From: Paenibacillus hunanensis
GTDB lineage: Bacteria > Bacillota > Bacilli > Paenibacillales > Paenibacillaceae
Direction of reading: 5' to 3'
Assembly: GCF_014645615.1 (NCBI RefSeq)
Contig: NZ_BMMB01000008.1
Coordinates: 341,814 to 405,813 of the forward strand
Length of the DNA stretch: 64,000 nucleotides
A model generated the notes under the pieces. That model was not told where the DNA came from, ran no database searches, and saw only the letters and a program-made list of their open reading frames with translations. Positions 1-8,721 of the stretch are shown here, in pieces. Within the stretch, counting starts at the first letter, position 1. Each line of letters starts with the position of its first letter. The translations under genes were made by a program, and so were the position numbers.

Positions 1-123
1 TAAAGAATATCTAATATTTTCCGATAAAGTATAGTAACAAGCACATGACGAGACAAGTAAAGTGATGATCTGACACCTGACTATCAACAATATAAAATGA
101 TGCCAATCAAGGGGGCTAACCTT

Positions 124-555
124 ATGAATTATAATCAATTGACTGACGTGAAAATTATGGAGAAAGCAAAACCGGTTTCTGGTGGTTGGTTCCGCTTTGT
201 AGAAAGCACTGAAACAACGAAAGGTCAAAACGAGCAAGAGCAATGGGCTGCTATCTACCACAAAGAGAATGACAAATATATCGTAACAAATGATTTTCTG
301 AATGTAGGTCTGAACGATCCTGCTGGCCGTGTATCCCTGGTTGGCTACGGTGAAAACCTTGACGGCATCATGTTCGTGATCTGGGAGCACCAAAAAGAGA
401 TGGGTAAGGAATACACCATCCTCGATCAAATTCGTGAAATCAAAAGCGAAGAGATGGAGAAAGCAAGCCAAAAAATGTGGAGCTGGGAAGACAAGTCCGC
501 AGATACAACGTACTTCAAGCACGAAATGTTCAATCCTTGGGAAGAAAGCTATTGA
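124..555 (+). CDS. hypothetical protein, 143 aa
   Basis: I do not recognise this protein. It is a small soluble acidic protein with no signal peptide or membrane segment, rich in Trp, Glu and Lys (three Trp in the last 25 residues). An ATG lies upstream at 97, but the ATG at 124 is preferred because a purine-rich ribosome site (AAGGGGGC, about 109-116) sits about 8 bases before it. It is followed by a clear intrinsic terminator at 580-634, so it appears to be the last or only gene of its transcript. Coding character is good, but the function is unknown. Confidence 0.75.
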   Translation: MNYNQLTDVKIMEKAKPVSGGWFRFVESTETTKGQNEQEQWAAIYHKENDKYIVTNDFLNVGLNDPAGRVSLVGYGENLDGIMFVIWEHQKEMGKEYTILDQIREIKSEEMEKASQKMWSWEDKSADTTYFKHEMFNPWEESY

Positions 556-579
556 TTGATCGTTACCTGAGCTATAACG

Positions 580-634
580 AACCCTTTCGCTGCGGCAGTC
601 TGCATCTGTAGACTGTGCAACGGAAGGGTTTTTG
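580..634 (+). terminator. intrinsic terminator
   Basis: AACCCTTtCG pairs with CGgAAGGGTT, with an inner CAGTCT/AGACTG helix, and a T run follows. It closes the transcript of the 124-555 gene. Confidence 0.8.
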
Positions 635-728
635 TGTAACATACGGCATAGATACAAATATGGAACACGCCGTTTGGAATACACGAGCGATATACATAAT
701 CAACTTGATCGTATGGAGGCTACCTACA

Positions 729-1715
729 ATGCAATTACCTGAAATCACAAAGCTGGATGACCATATCATTCAGGTGAAAATCGCGATGTCCTATCCACTG
801 CGCTGGGTGAACAGCTACCTGATCGGTGGTACAACCGCATGGACGATTGTTGATCCGGGACCGCGTAATCCAGAAAATGAGCTAGCCTGGGAGCAGGTGC
901 TACAGGAGTTGGATATTCCGTGGTCTGCGCTGGAATCGATTGTACTCACGCATCATCACCCGGATCATGCTGGCTTATCGGGCTGGTTTCAGGAACGCAC
1001 GGGCATTCCTGTCTGGATATCTAAGGTAGCATGGAGTGAATTTTTGCGTTCATGGGGAGCTGGCAATACCGCCTCCGCTGATCTGGTAGAGATGTTTGGC
1101 AACAATGGAATGCCACAGGATATTACTGATCTATTACCTGCGCATCTGGATAGCTTTTTGTTGCAGGTGACACCACCGCCCGTACCTTCCTTTATCCTGC
1201 CTGGACAAGCTGTAATGATGGGTGGACGAAGCTGGCAGACGATTGAAACGTCCGGTCATGCGGCCGGGCATGTATCGCTATATGATCCACAGCATAAGCT
1301 GATGCTGTGTGGAGACGCGGTTCTCCCGCAAATCTCACCCAATATTAGCCTTGTACCTGAAAGTGATCCCAAGCCGCTTGCCTCGTATTTGGAAGGGTTA
1401 CGCCAACTGGGAAGCTATGAGGTGGAGCAAGCATTACCGGGTCATCGCCGTCCATTTGGTGGCTTCCGTGAACGTACGATCAAGCTGCTTGAGCATCATG
1501 AGGAGCGTTTGAATGCAATGCTGGGCAGACTGGAGGAGCAGCCGCGTACAGGCTATGACATTTGCATGAGTATATTTAGTAGCAAGCTGACGCTGCATCA
1601 GCTTCGTTTTGCCATGTCGGAGACGCTGGCACATCTGGTTGAGCTGGAGCAAACCGGGCGCGCTATTGCTATAGAGCGTGATAGCATTATTTATTATGAG
1701 TCTGCGAAGCATTAA
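729..1715 (+). CDS. MBL-fold metallohydrolase
   Basis: This is a metallo-beta-lactamase-fold hydrolase of 328 aa. The zinc-binding HHHPDH motif is at about residues 75-80. A further metal-ligand His lies in the SGHAAGH segment, and a GDAVLP segment supplies the bridging Asp. The C-terminal 90 residues look like the winged-helix tail seen in LACTB2/hydroxyacylglutathione hydrolase-like members. The substrate cannot be told from sequence; thioester or phosphoester hydrolysis is typical of the fold. The ATG at 729 is chosen over upstream in-frame starts because GGAGG (715-719) sits 9 bases before it and homology begins there. It is transcribed alone. Confidence 0.85.
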   Translation: MQLPEITKLDDHIIQVKIAMSYPLRWVNSYLIGGTTAWTIVDPGPRNPENELAWEQVLQELDIPWSALESIVLTHHHPDHAGLSGWFQERTGIPVWISKVAWSEFLRSWGAGNTASADLVEMFGNNGMPQDITDLLPAHLDSFLLQVTPPPVPSFILPGQAVMMGGRSWQTIETSGHAAGHVSLYDPQHKLMLCGDAVLPQISPNISLVPESDPKPLASYLEGLRQLGSYEVEQALPGHRRPFGGFRERTIKLLEHHEERLNAMLGRLEEQPRTGYDICMSIFSSKLTLHQLRFAMSETLAHLVELEQTGRAIAIERDSIIYYESAKH

Positions 1716-1975
1716 TTATAAAGCTATCCACTGGTTGCGGGTCCAGGCTGACGTTGCCGCTGTGAAGCACAATAGTGGCAAGTTGAATTTCATTGTGCCG
1801 AATGATAGACTGCAAACAGTGTTTGTTTTACGAATGGATGTTGGAACAAGTGGAACGGGATTTAACTGGAATTAACACCAATTTCATCAGAGATTAAGCT
1901 AATGGTTTTATAATAAGGTTAATTCGTAGCCGACGTTTGTTTTATTTTAGCCCGAGGATGAAAGGGGCCTTCATC

Positions 1976-2629
1976 ATGAACAATGCAGACAGCACATGGA
2001 TCGATATTACGATACAAGGCGTCCGTCTAATCGCGTACCTGTCGCTCCTGATCAGTGCCATTATTGGTTTGTTTGGCGGTCTGGCGATGCTGCAAGAAAA
2101 CCGGCGTCCGTTGTGGTATCGAACACGTACACTTCTTGTGTATTGTGGTGTGATGCTTACTGTACTGCAGGGGATTGTTAGTGTACTTAATATTGCCTAT
2201 TATCAGGGGTGGTCGGCGGCGTTAATTCCGTTCACTACCTATGCAGGAAGGCTGAGTAATGGCTTTGCCCTGATTGCTTTTTATACCACGCTTGCGTATA
2301 TCGTGCCGACATTATTATTCAGTCGTAATCGTGCAGGCTTGTCGCCGCGCTTTTTATCGGCGTTGCTAATTCCAACACTGGCGCTGCTGCTCCTGTCCGG
2401 CTTGCTGACTCGAAGCTATGAGGGTCTGCTGCCGCTACTGCTTATCTATGTATTTACCGGTGTATGTCTGGTCTGGCTGACTGTGCTGCGCTGGCTGGCA
2501 AGTGATGATACAGAGCGGGAACGTCAACGCAGTCGCTTCAATCTGCGTAGTCCAGATATCCGACTAACCGGTCGTGAAAATGAAGAGCATGAGACGCATG
2601 AGGAAGAATCGCGTCCGTTGCCACGCTGA
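1976..2629 (+). CDS. integral membrane protein, unknown function
   Basis: This 217-aa protein has about five hydrophobic segments (approximate residues 8-35, 48-70, 82-104, 118-137 and 142-165) and a charged Arg/Glu-rich cytoplasmic tail of about 40 residues. The ATG at 1976 is preferred because AAAGGGG (1961-1967) lies about 9 bases upstream; the in-frame ATG at 1958 has no properly spaced site. I recognise no family. Two back-to-back terminators follow. Confidence 0.75.
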   Translation: MNNADSTWIDITIQGVRLIAYLSLLISAIIGLFGGLAMLQENRRPLWYRTRTLLVYCGVMLTVLQGIVSVLNIAYYQGWSAALIPFTTYAGRLSNGFALIAFYTTLAYIVPTLLFSRNRAGLSPRFLSALLIPTLALLLLSGLLTRSYEGLLPLLLIYVFTGVCLVWLTVLRWLASDDTERERQRSRFNLRSPDIRLTGRENEEHETHEEESRPLPR

Positions 2630-2678
2630 GTGCACATGTAGACAGGTTCATTGAACGTATAGTTAGTATGTAGATATG

Positions 2679-2719
2679 AAGAAGGTATCGCTATATTGTC
2701 GATACCTTCTTTATTTTTA
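2679..2719 (+). terminator. intrinsic terminator
   Basis: A perfect 10-bp stem, GAAGGTATCG/CGATACCTTC, is followed by TTTATTTTT. It ends the 1976-2629 transcript. Confidence 0.9.
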
Positions 2720-2724
2720 TGATG

Positions 2725-2771
2725 AAAAGCCCGACTCTATCGCTGTAATAAGCGGAAAGAATCGGGCTTTT
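2725..2771. terminator. bidirectional terminator-like hairpin
   Basis: AAAAGCCCGA (2725-2734) pairs with TCGGGCTTTT (2762-2771), with imperfect inner pairing. A and T runs on both sides would let it act in either direction. It lies before the 3' end of the minus-strand pgpA. Confidence 0.7.
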
Positions 2772-3007
2772 ATCGATTGGTTTTATCATGATTCGCGTAC
2801 CATCGTCACGCATCTGTACATCGTGCAGCGGATGATCGAGCCGCTAATACAATTTTTAAATGAAAGGAACAGCGGATAGTTAGCGAGTATTCCATATAAC
2901 GATAACGGTATAGCGTGATCCTTTAACCATTTAACGGTGAGCAGCTTAGCTCCATTGAGAATCGATGCAGACAGTATAGCAAGATATAACCATTCGACAG
3001 CTATGCC

Positions 3008-3586
3008 TTACTTAGTCTCATCATCCTCAGGCAGTTCCATATCCGAGCTGTCTGCTTGCTGCTCCTGATCCAGTCTGCGTCCATGGGCGATGCGGCTACT
3101 TGCTGCCGCGGCGATTGCGCCAACAATATCGTCAAAAAACGTATGAATAGGCCCTAAACTTTTATCATTTAATCGACCGAGTACACCGGGCTTTAATTTA
3201 TCGACATATCCATAGTTCGTAAATCCAATGCTGCCGTACACATTAACGATGGCAAACGCAAGAATTTCATCGACCCCGTATAGACCTTCATCATTTTCGA
3301 TCATTTCCTGAAGGGGAGAGATGAGCTGGCGCTGCTCGGCAAGAATATCCAGCTGCACACCGGTCAGCAATGCGTTTTGTACCTCGCGCTTCATTAGTAC
3401 TTTGTCCACGCTGGCTTCGCATTCCTCAATCGTCAGATTAGGGAAATAGCTTTGCTGTAGAAATAGCACCAGTTCTGCGATTTCTCGAATGGTGACCCCA
3501 CGCTTTTCAAGCCATTCGCGAGTAGCTTGCTCTACGTTCAGACTGCTCAGACTGTACGGCACTTTTTCCGGTTGATTATGCTCCAT
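3008..3586 (-). CDS. pgpA: phosphatidylglycerophosphatase A family protein (YutG-like)
   Basis: This 192-aa protein resembles the YutG/PgpA family of Firmicutes, annotated as phosphatidylglycerophosphatase A, which dephosphorylates PGP to phosphatidylglycerol. The conserved core NDEGLYGVDEILA and VNVYGSIGFTNYGYVDK is at about residues 98-130, followed by a DDIVGAIAAA segment near 152. An acidic tail of about 20 residues ends the protein. AGAGGTG precedes the ATG at 3586. It is transcribed divergently from rph. The family call is good; the activity is inferred from family annotation. Confidence 0.85.
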   Translation of the reverse strand: MEHNQPEKVPYSLSSLNVEQATREWLEKRGVTIREIAELVLFLQQSYFPNLTIEECEASVDKVLMKREVQNALLTGVQLDILAEQRQLISPLQEMIENDEGLYGVDEILAFAIVNVYGSIGFTNYGYVDKLKPGVLGRLNDKSLGPIHTFFDDIVGAIAAAASSRIAHGRRLDQEQQADSSDMELPEDDETK

Positions 3587-3732
3587 GCTTGAACACCTCT
3601 TTTTCGGATAAACTGCTAACGCTGGGTAAAGCGGCTAGAACGAGCCGTACTCTTATTTAACCCGACAACCGTCCAGGTTATCAAGCAGTAGGAAGCCAAT
3701 TTGCGGTTTAGGGTGCTTTTGCAGGGGAGGTT

Positions 3733-3741
3733 TGTTAGAAT
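3733..3741 (+). promoter_or_regulatory. extended -10 promoter of rph
   Basis: TGtTAGAAT is an extended -10 element without a convincing -35, lying 35 bases before the rph start in the divergent pgpA/rph intergenic region. Confidence 0.45.
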
Positions 3742-3775
3742 AAGAATGCGAATACGAAGCAGGAGGCATACAACC

Positions 3776-4534
3776 ATGAGAATCAACGGACGGCAGACGA
3801 ATGAGCTGCGCCCCTTGAAAATAACCCCAAATGTGAATAAATACGCGGAAGGTTCTGTCTATATCGAGGTCGGTGACACGAAGGTTATGTGTACGGTATC
3901 GGTTGAAGAACGCGTTCCTCATTTTATGAAAGGGCAGGGAAAAGGCTGGGTAACAGCCGAATATTCCATGCTACCACGCGCCACTCAAACGCGTAATCAG
4001 CGTGAAGCAGCAAAAGGTAAGCTGGGCGGACGCACGATGGAAATTCAGCGTCTGATCGGACGCGCACTGCGCTCGGTTGTCGATCTGCAAGCGCTGGGCG
4101 AGCGTACAATTACTGTCGATTGTGATGTAATTCAAGCGGATGGTGGTACACGTACCACATCGATTACCGGTTCATTTGTCGCACTGGCGATTGCAATGGA
4201 TAAGATTGCGTTACAGCATAAGCTGGCTCGTTTCCCAATTACGGATTATCTGGCATCTGTCAGCGTAGGGGTCGTAGGTGACCGTGCTGTACTGGATCTG
4301 AACTATGAAGAGGATTCCAAGGCAAAGGTCGATATGAATATCGTTATGACGGGCAAAGGTGAATTTGTCGAGCTGCAAGGCACCGGTGAAGAGCGTCCAT
4401 TCAACCGCAAGGAGCTGGATGAAATGCTGGAGCTGGGCGAACAGGGCGTACTGCGCATGATTGAGCTGCAAAAGGAAGTGCTCGGACCGATCGCACTGAA
4501 AATTGCTAGCGGACAGGCCGGAGCACAGGTATGA
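3776..4534 (+). CDS. rph: ribonuclease PH
   Basis: This is a phosphorolytic 3'-5' exoribonuclease that trims tRNA 3' ends, 252 aa, the usual length for RNase PH. It begins MRINGRQTNELRP and carries the DVIQADGGTRTTSITG core and an RSVVDLQALGERT segment of the PDX fold. The ATG at 3776 is chosen because AGGAGG (3761-3766) lies 9 bases upstream; the 25-residue upstream extension has no site of its own. Its stop overlaps the start of rdgB by 4 bases (ATGA), giving a translationally coupled pair as in other Bacillales. Confidence 0.97.
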   Translation: MRINGRQTNELRPLKITPNVNKYAEGSVYIEVGDTKVMCTVSVEERVPHFMKGQGKGWVTAEYSMLPRATQTRNQREAAKGKLGGRTMEIQRLIGRALRSVVDLQALGERTITVDCDVIQADGGTRTTSITGSFVALAIAMDKIALQHKLARFPITDYLASVSVGVVGDRAVLDLNYEEDSKAKVDMNIVMTGKGEFVELQGTGEERPFNRKELDEMLELGEQGVLRMIELQKEVLGPIALKIASGQAGAQV

Positions 4535-5160
4535 GTGTACTGACCAGCAATATCGTGATCGTGGCGACCAAAAATAAAGGCAAGGTGAAGGAGTTCGCGC
4601 ACGCGTTCGCCGCACTTGGTCTTGAGGTTCGCAGCATGTTCGATTATCCGGAGCTACCGGATATTGTGGAGGATGGAACCACCTTTGCCGAGAATGCATT
4701 TAAAAAAGCGAAAACGGTAGCCGACGCGCTTGGCGTACCCGTACTCGCTGATGACTCTGGTCTATGTGTAGATCGATTGGATGGCGCACCGGGTGTCTAT
4801 TCGGCGCGTTATGCTGGAGAAGGCGCTACGGATGCGGACAACAACGCCAAGCTGCTGCGCGAGCTAAGTGAGCTACAGCTAGGTGAGGATACCGAGCAGC
4901 CGCTGCTCAGTACAGCACGCTTTGTATGCAGTCTGGCTCTGTATGATCCAGCTACTGAGCATATCTGGACAGCAGAAGGTGCAGTAGAAGGCTGGATTAC
5001 TGCTACACCTTCCGGTGCAGGCGGCTTTGGCTATGATCCACTGTTTTATTTGCCGAATGAACAGCAGACGATGGCGAATCTGACTATTGAGCAAAAGCAG
5101 GCGATTAGTCATCGTGGCGAAGCACTGCGCAAGCTGATCGCTTCCCTGCAAGCAGGCTGA
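4531..5160 (+). CDS. rdgB: XTP/dITP diphosphatase (RdgB/HAM1 family)
   Basis: This enzyme removes non-canonical purine nucleotides by hydrolysing dITP/XTP to the monophosphate and PPi. It has 209 aa. Family motifs are the N-terminal VATKNKGKVKEF, the central LADDSGLCVD, GFGYDPLF, and the C-terminal SHRGEAL. It starts inside the rph stop codon (ATGA overlap). Slightly longer than the 195-200 aa norm because of a short variable loop near residues 110-120. Confidence 0.97.
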   Translation: MSVLTSNIVIVATKNKGKVKEFAHAFAALGLEVRSMFDYPELPDIVEDGTTFAENAFKKAKTVADALGVPVLADDSGLCVDRLDGAPGVYSARYAGEGATDADNNAKLLRELSELQLGEDTEQPLLSTARFVCSLALYDPATEHIWTAEGAVEGWITATPSGAGGFGYDPLFYLPNEQQTMANLTIEQKQAISHRGEALRKLIASLQAG

Positions 5161-5379
5161 ATCGGTACAGAATACGGAGCAGCTTGTCTTCACAGCATTA
5201 GCCAGTAGCATCATACCATCGTCACTAATCCTATAAGATAAGATGACGAATTGGACAAGACAAGCATCATGAATGGTCGATATAGAAGCATGATCTATAG
5301 CGTACAGAGGTCATACGATCCTGTGTAGCTGTTGATGGATATCACTGCTGTAAGCTGTATAGCGAGCAGACGGATCAAC

Positions 5380-5414
5380 CCATCGATAGTGTCACAGATC
5401 GTATGGCTTTTTTT
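5380..5414 (+). terminator. probable terminator of rph-rdgB
   Basis: CCATCGAT pairs with ATCGtATGG (one bulged T), followed by CTTTTTTTC. It lies 220 bases after rdgB; the rest of the 5161-5500 interval shows no gene. Confidence 0.6.
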
Positions 5415-5506
5415 CTGTTATGTTGGTTGTTATGTCACTATTGAAATAAAGTTTGTAAGCCCTATCGAGTACATAAGAAAAAGGGTGTAAAAACGCAGTG
5501 TAATCG

Positions 5507-5536
5507 GTCTATAGGCTTTTGCTTTGGGCTATAGAC
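5507..5536 (+). promoter_or_regulatory. operator-like inverted repeat upstream of the STM4015-4011 operon
   Basis: A perfect 8-bp inverted repeat, GTCTATAG (5507-5514) and CTATAGAC (5529-5536), has 22 bp between arm centres (two helical turns). The arms bracket the candidate -35 box TTGCTT of the operon promoter, the geometry expected of a dimeric repressor site. It could instead be an RNA hairpin if transcription starts further upstream. Confidence 0.5.
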
Positions 5537-5548
5537 GTGTTGTAAAAT
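5519..5548 (+). promoter_or_regulatory. candidate sigma-A promoter of the STM4015-4011 operon
   Basis: TTGCTT (5519-5524), an 18-bp spacer, then TAAAAT (5543-5548), 56 bases before the first start codon. The predicted leader contains the hairpin TGCCCG/CGGGCA (5569-5586), ending 3 bases before the GGGAGG ribosome site. Confidence 0.5.
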
Positions 5549-5603
5549 ATACATAGAGTAACCATAACTGCCCGCGATGTCGGGCAACAGGGAGGTATAC
5601 ATA

Positions 5604-6461
5604 ATGACAGAAGTAAGACTTGAGATTGGCTATGAGGAACACGAGGATGGACAGACGTTAACACCATTAATTGAGCAGCTTGTGGCAGACGAAGAGAAAA
5701 GTCAAGCGCTGACCAGCCTCATCATTGGAGATTGGGGCGGTGCGTATGAAGATACACCGGATGAATTTTTGCCTGTTTTGATCGCTGCGGCACCGAAGTT
5801 TCCGAATTTGCGCCATATATTTATCGGCGATATGGACTCGGAGCAATGTGAAGTATCGTGGATTAGACAAACCAATCTAGGGCCATTACTATCCGCTTAT
5901 CCGCAGATTGAATCGTTTTATATTAAAGGCGGGGTCGATCTGGAACTGGAGCCACTGGAGCATGAGAATTTACAGGAGCTTGTCATTATCAGTGGTGGCT
6001 TGTCATCTATGCTATTGCAATCGGTGCAAAAGGCAAAGCTGCCTAATCTGCGTAAGCTAGAGCTGTATATCGGTGTAGACGATTATGGATTTGATGGCAA
6101 TCTGGAAGATGATATTTTACCGTTTTTGTACAATAATCCGTTCCCTAAGCTCGTGTCACTCGGCTTAAAGGATAGCGACCTTCAGGATGAGATTGCGGTG
6201 GCAGCAGCGAAAGCTCCGGTACTGGCACAGCTGGAAGAGCTGGATTTGTCTGAAGGAACCTTATCGGATACCGGAGCAGAGGCGCTACTGAATAGTGAAG
6301 GCGTGCGTAAGCTCAAGCGTTTGAATTTGAATTATCATTATATGTCGGATGACATGATGAATAAGCTACATCGGTTCTCGCAAGAAACGGGCATTACGAT
6401 CACGATGGATGAGCAGCAGGATCTGGAAGAAGAATGGCGCTATCCATCAGTGACTGAGTAA
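5604..6461 (+). CDS. STM4015 family protein (leucine-rich repeat)
   Basis: This 285-aa protein matches the STM4015 family, named after an uncharacterised Salmonella locus. It opens with IGYEEHEDGQT-type sequence and an ALTSLIIGDWGG segment, followed by irregular leucine-rich repeats to about residue 260 (for example PNLRKLELYIG and QLEELDLSEGTLSD). LRR proteins usually bind other proteins, so a scaffold or substrate-recognition role for the enzymes encoded next is plausible but not shown. The ATG at 5604 has GGGAGG 9 bases upstream. It is the first gene of a five-gene operon and ends 5 bases before the next gene. Confidence 0.88.
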   Translation: MTEVRLEIGYEEHEDGQTLTPLIEQLVADEEKSQALTSLIIGDWGGAYEDTPDEFLPVLIAAAPKFPNLRHIFIGDMDSEQCEVSWIRQTNLGPLLSAYPQIESFYIKGGVDLELEPLEHENLQELVIISGGLSSMLLQSVQKAKLPNLRKLELYIGVDDYGFDGNLEDDILPFLYNNPFPKLVSLGLKDSDLQDEIAVAAAKAPVLAQLEELDLSEGTLSDTGAEALLNSEGVRKLKRLNLNYHYMSDDMMNKLHRFSQETGITITMDEQQDLEEEWRYPSVTE

Positions 6462-6466
6462 TAACA

Positions 6467-7837
6467 GTGATCGATTCGCATTCAGCTATGATCACATCGA
6501 TTCTGATCGGTAACCCGGGCAATAAACGTACATTGGGTTGGCAACAGGCATTGCGGTCACAGGGACAGCGGAGTGCACTGGAACTGTCGTACGCTCGTCT
6601 GCTACATGCGATTCGCGCGGGCGAAACTTTGCCCGAGGTGCTGGATAGCATGTACAGACGGAGTCAGCATAAGCAGTCGCGTGAAGCAGTAGGCATTACA
6701 GCTATACGGCGAAGTAGGGTAACAGCACCAGGTCTATTATCCGATTACAAATGGATAGCTAGCCAGCCTGTTCTGCTGCGGCTGGATGCGCCCGGTGAGA
6801 ATGCAGCAGTCGAGCGAGGCTTAATCGCACTCGGTGCAGTCGATGCAGTGAATGCGCATGACGATTCACTGCTACCGCTGGCTGCTCATACGAATCAGGG
6901 GGATCTAACGTATACAGCGGCGCGTCGTTTGGAAGGACAATATGGTCGAATCTTGTATCCAGCACAATGGTTTCGTGGATACTGTCGTCTGTTATCGTGG
7001 CTTCATGCACAGGTCGAGCAATATTTGCCGCAGGCGCAGTGGATGAATGCTCCAGCAGAGATTGCGCTGATGTTTGATAAAAGAGCTTGCTCGCTGCATC
7101 TACATGCAGCGGGCATTGCTGTTCCAGCGACCTTATCGCAAACGGCAACTACGTATACGCCGATCCGTAGTTATGCGGAGCTACGACAGCAGATGGAGGC
7201 GCAGCGGGTGCATCGCGTCTTTGTAAAGCTGTTTTGCGGTTCGGCAGCTTCGGGTGTGATCGCGTATCAGTATCAGCCTCGTACCGGGGCAGAGATTGCG
7301 ATGACGACGATCGGTAAGGAGCAGATTGGCGGCGAGACGATCTTTTACAATTCAGGTCGGCTTATTCGCTATACAGAGACTGCGGATATTGAGCAGCTTG
7401 TAGACTGGGTGGCTGGTGAAGGAATGCATGTGGAGCGCTGGGTGAGTAAGGCATCGCTGGATGGACAGGCATATGATGTGCGCCAGCTTGTCTGCCGCGA
7501 GCAGGCAGGTCATGCCGTGCTGCGCCTGAGTCGCACACCGATCACGAATTTACATTTGCGTAATAAGCGCTTGCTACTAGCAGAAGCAGGATTATCTCAA
7601 GCTATATATGCTTCGATCCGTAGTACGGCACAGCATGCACTGGCAGCTTTTCCCGATTCCTTTTGCGCGGGATTGGATGTGCTGGTGCCTCGAAGTGGCA
7701 AAGAACCTCTAATTATGGATGTGAATCCATTTGGAGATTTGCTGTATCGTGTCCAGCATGAAGGGCTTGGCACGTATGAGTGGGAGCTATCGCGCTGGCT
7801 GGAGCAATGGAGAAAGGAAATGACGGATGTCGATTAA
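6467..7837 (+). CDS. STM4014 family protein (ATP-grasp-like)
   Basis: This 456-aa protein opens with the ILIGNPGNKRT segment typical of the STM4014 family. The C-terminal half looks like an ATP-grasp ligase: a nucleotide-binding lysine segment RVFVKLFCGSAASGV near residue 260 and a metal-binding-like segment IMDVNPFGDLLY near 420. ATP-grasp enzymes form amide or peptide bonds through acyl phosphates; the substrate here is unknown. The start is ambiguous: the GTG at 6467 and the ATG at 6488 both lack a strong ribosome site, and coupling to STM4015 is likely. It overlaps the next gene by 11 bases. Confidence 0.85.
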   Translation: MIDSHSAMITSILIGNPGNKRTLGWQQALRSQGQRSALELSYARLLHAIRAGETLPEVLDSMYRRSQHKQSREAVGITAIRRSRVTAPGLLSDYKWIASQPVLLRLDAPGENAAVERGLIALGAVDAVNAHDDSLLPLAAHTNQGDLTYTAARRLEGQYGRILYPAQWFRGYCRLLSWLHAQVEQYLPQAQWMNAPAEIALMFDKRACSLHLHAAGIAVPATLSQTATTYTPIRSYAELRQQMEAQRVHRVFVKLFCGSAASGVIAYQYQPRTGAEIAMTTIGKEQIGGETIFYNSGRLIRYTETADIEQLVDWVAGEGMHVERWVSKASLDGQAYDVRQLVCREQAGHAVLRLSRTPITNLHLRNKRLLLAEAGLSQAIYASIRSTAQHALAAFPDSFCAGLDVLVPRSGKEPLIMDVNPFGDLLYRVQHEGLGTYEWELSRWLEQWRKEMTDVD

Positions 7838-8615
7838 TATGAATGAAGTGGTAGGCAGCCACGATATCGTGATGATTACGCTGGATACACTGCGCTATGA
7901 TGCTGCCGTGCTGGAGGAAGCGAATTGTCCGAATCTATGCGGCACCGGCTCCTGGGAGAAGCGTCATACACCCGGAAGCTTCACCTATGCGGCGCATCAT
8001 GCCTTTTTTGGCGGATTCCTGCCGACACCTGCAAATACCGATAAGTCCTCTCATGTGCGTCTGTTCCATGGTAAGCATAGCGGGCTGCGTACCCATCCGC
8101 ATACATGGTTGTTTGATGCACCGGATATAGTTACTGGACTTGCACAGGAGGGCTACCGGACGATTTGTATCGGTGGTGTCATCTTTTTTACGAAGAAAAA
8201 TAAGCTATCTCGCGTTCTACCCGGTTATTTTCAGCAGAGCTACTGGCGGATGAACTTTGGCGTGACGAATCCGAATTCGACTGCGAATCAGGTTAATCAT
8301 GCGTTGCGGCTACTGGATGAGATCGAGGAGCAAGAGCGATTGTTTTTATTTATGAATGTATCGGCGATTCATGGACCGAATCATTATTTTATTCCGGGTA
8401 ATCATCGTGATTCGGTGGATAGTCAGCGAGCGGCATTACGCTATGTGGATGGGGAGCTGGGACGTTTATTTGAAGCGTTGCGGCAGCGGGAGCGTCCGGT
8501 GTTTTGCCTTGTGTTTTCAGATCATGGCACCGCGTATGGTGAGGATGGCTATGAAGGGCATCGACTCGCTCATGAAGTCGTTTGGAATGTGCCGTATCGG
8601 GAATTTTTCTTGTAA
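7827..8615 (+). CDS. STM4013/SEN3800 family hydrolase (sulfatase/alkaline phosphatase fold)
   Basis: This 262-aa protein belongs to the alkaline-phosphatase/sulfatase superfamily. The N-terminal metal-site strand VMITLDTLRYD (Asp20, Thr21) and the C-terminal FSDHGTAYGEDGYEGHR (metal-binding Asp/His) are both present, as is an AIHGPNHYF segment with His. The family suggests hydrolysis or transfer of a phosphate or sulfate ester; the substrate is not known. GAAAGGA precedes the ATG at 7827, which lies inside the end of the ATP-grasp-like gene, indicating tight coupling. A 106-base gap with the hairpin ATGGTGAtccTCACCAT separates it from the next gene. Confidence 0.88.
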   Translation: MSINMNEVVGSHDIVMITLDTLRYDAAVLEEANCPNLCGTGSWEKRHTPGSFTYAAHHAFFGGFLPTPANTDKSSHVRLFHGKHSGLRTHPHTWLFDAPDIVTGLAQEGYRTICIGGVIFFTKKNKLSRVLPGYFQQSYWRMNFGVTNPNSTANQVNHALRLLDEIEEQERLFLFMNVSAIHGPNHYFIPGNHRDSVDSQRAALRYVDGELGRLFEALRQRERPVFCLVFSDHGTAYGEDGYEGHRLAHEVVWNVPYREFFL

Positions 8616-8644
8616 ATTAAGATCGTGAGCTGCATTGTAAGCTG

Positions 8645-8661
8645 ATGGTGATCCTCACCAT
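8645..8661 (+). other. intra-operon hairpin without T tract
   Basis: A perfect 7-bp stem, ATGGTGA/TCACCAT, with a 3-base loop lies in the only sizeable gap of the STM4015-4011 operon. It may act in mRNA processing or stability and set different expression of the two radical SAM genes. Confidence 0.5.
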
Positions 8662-8721
8662 TGCAATAACGATCAGCTACACAATGAGGTATACAATATT
8701 GAAATGAAGGAGTGAGCACTC

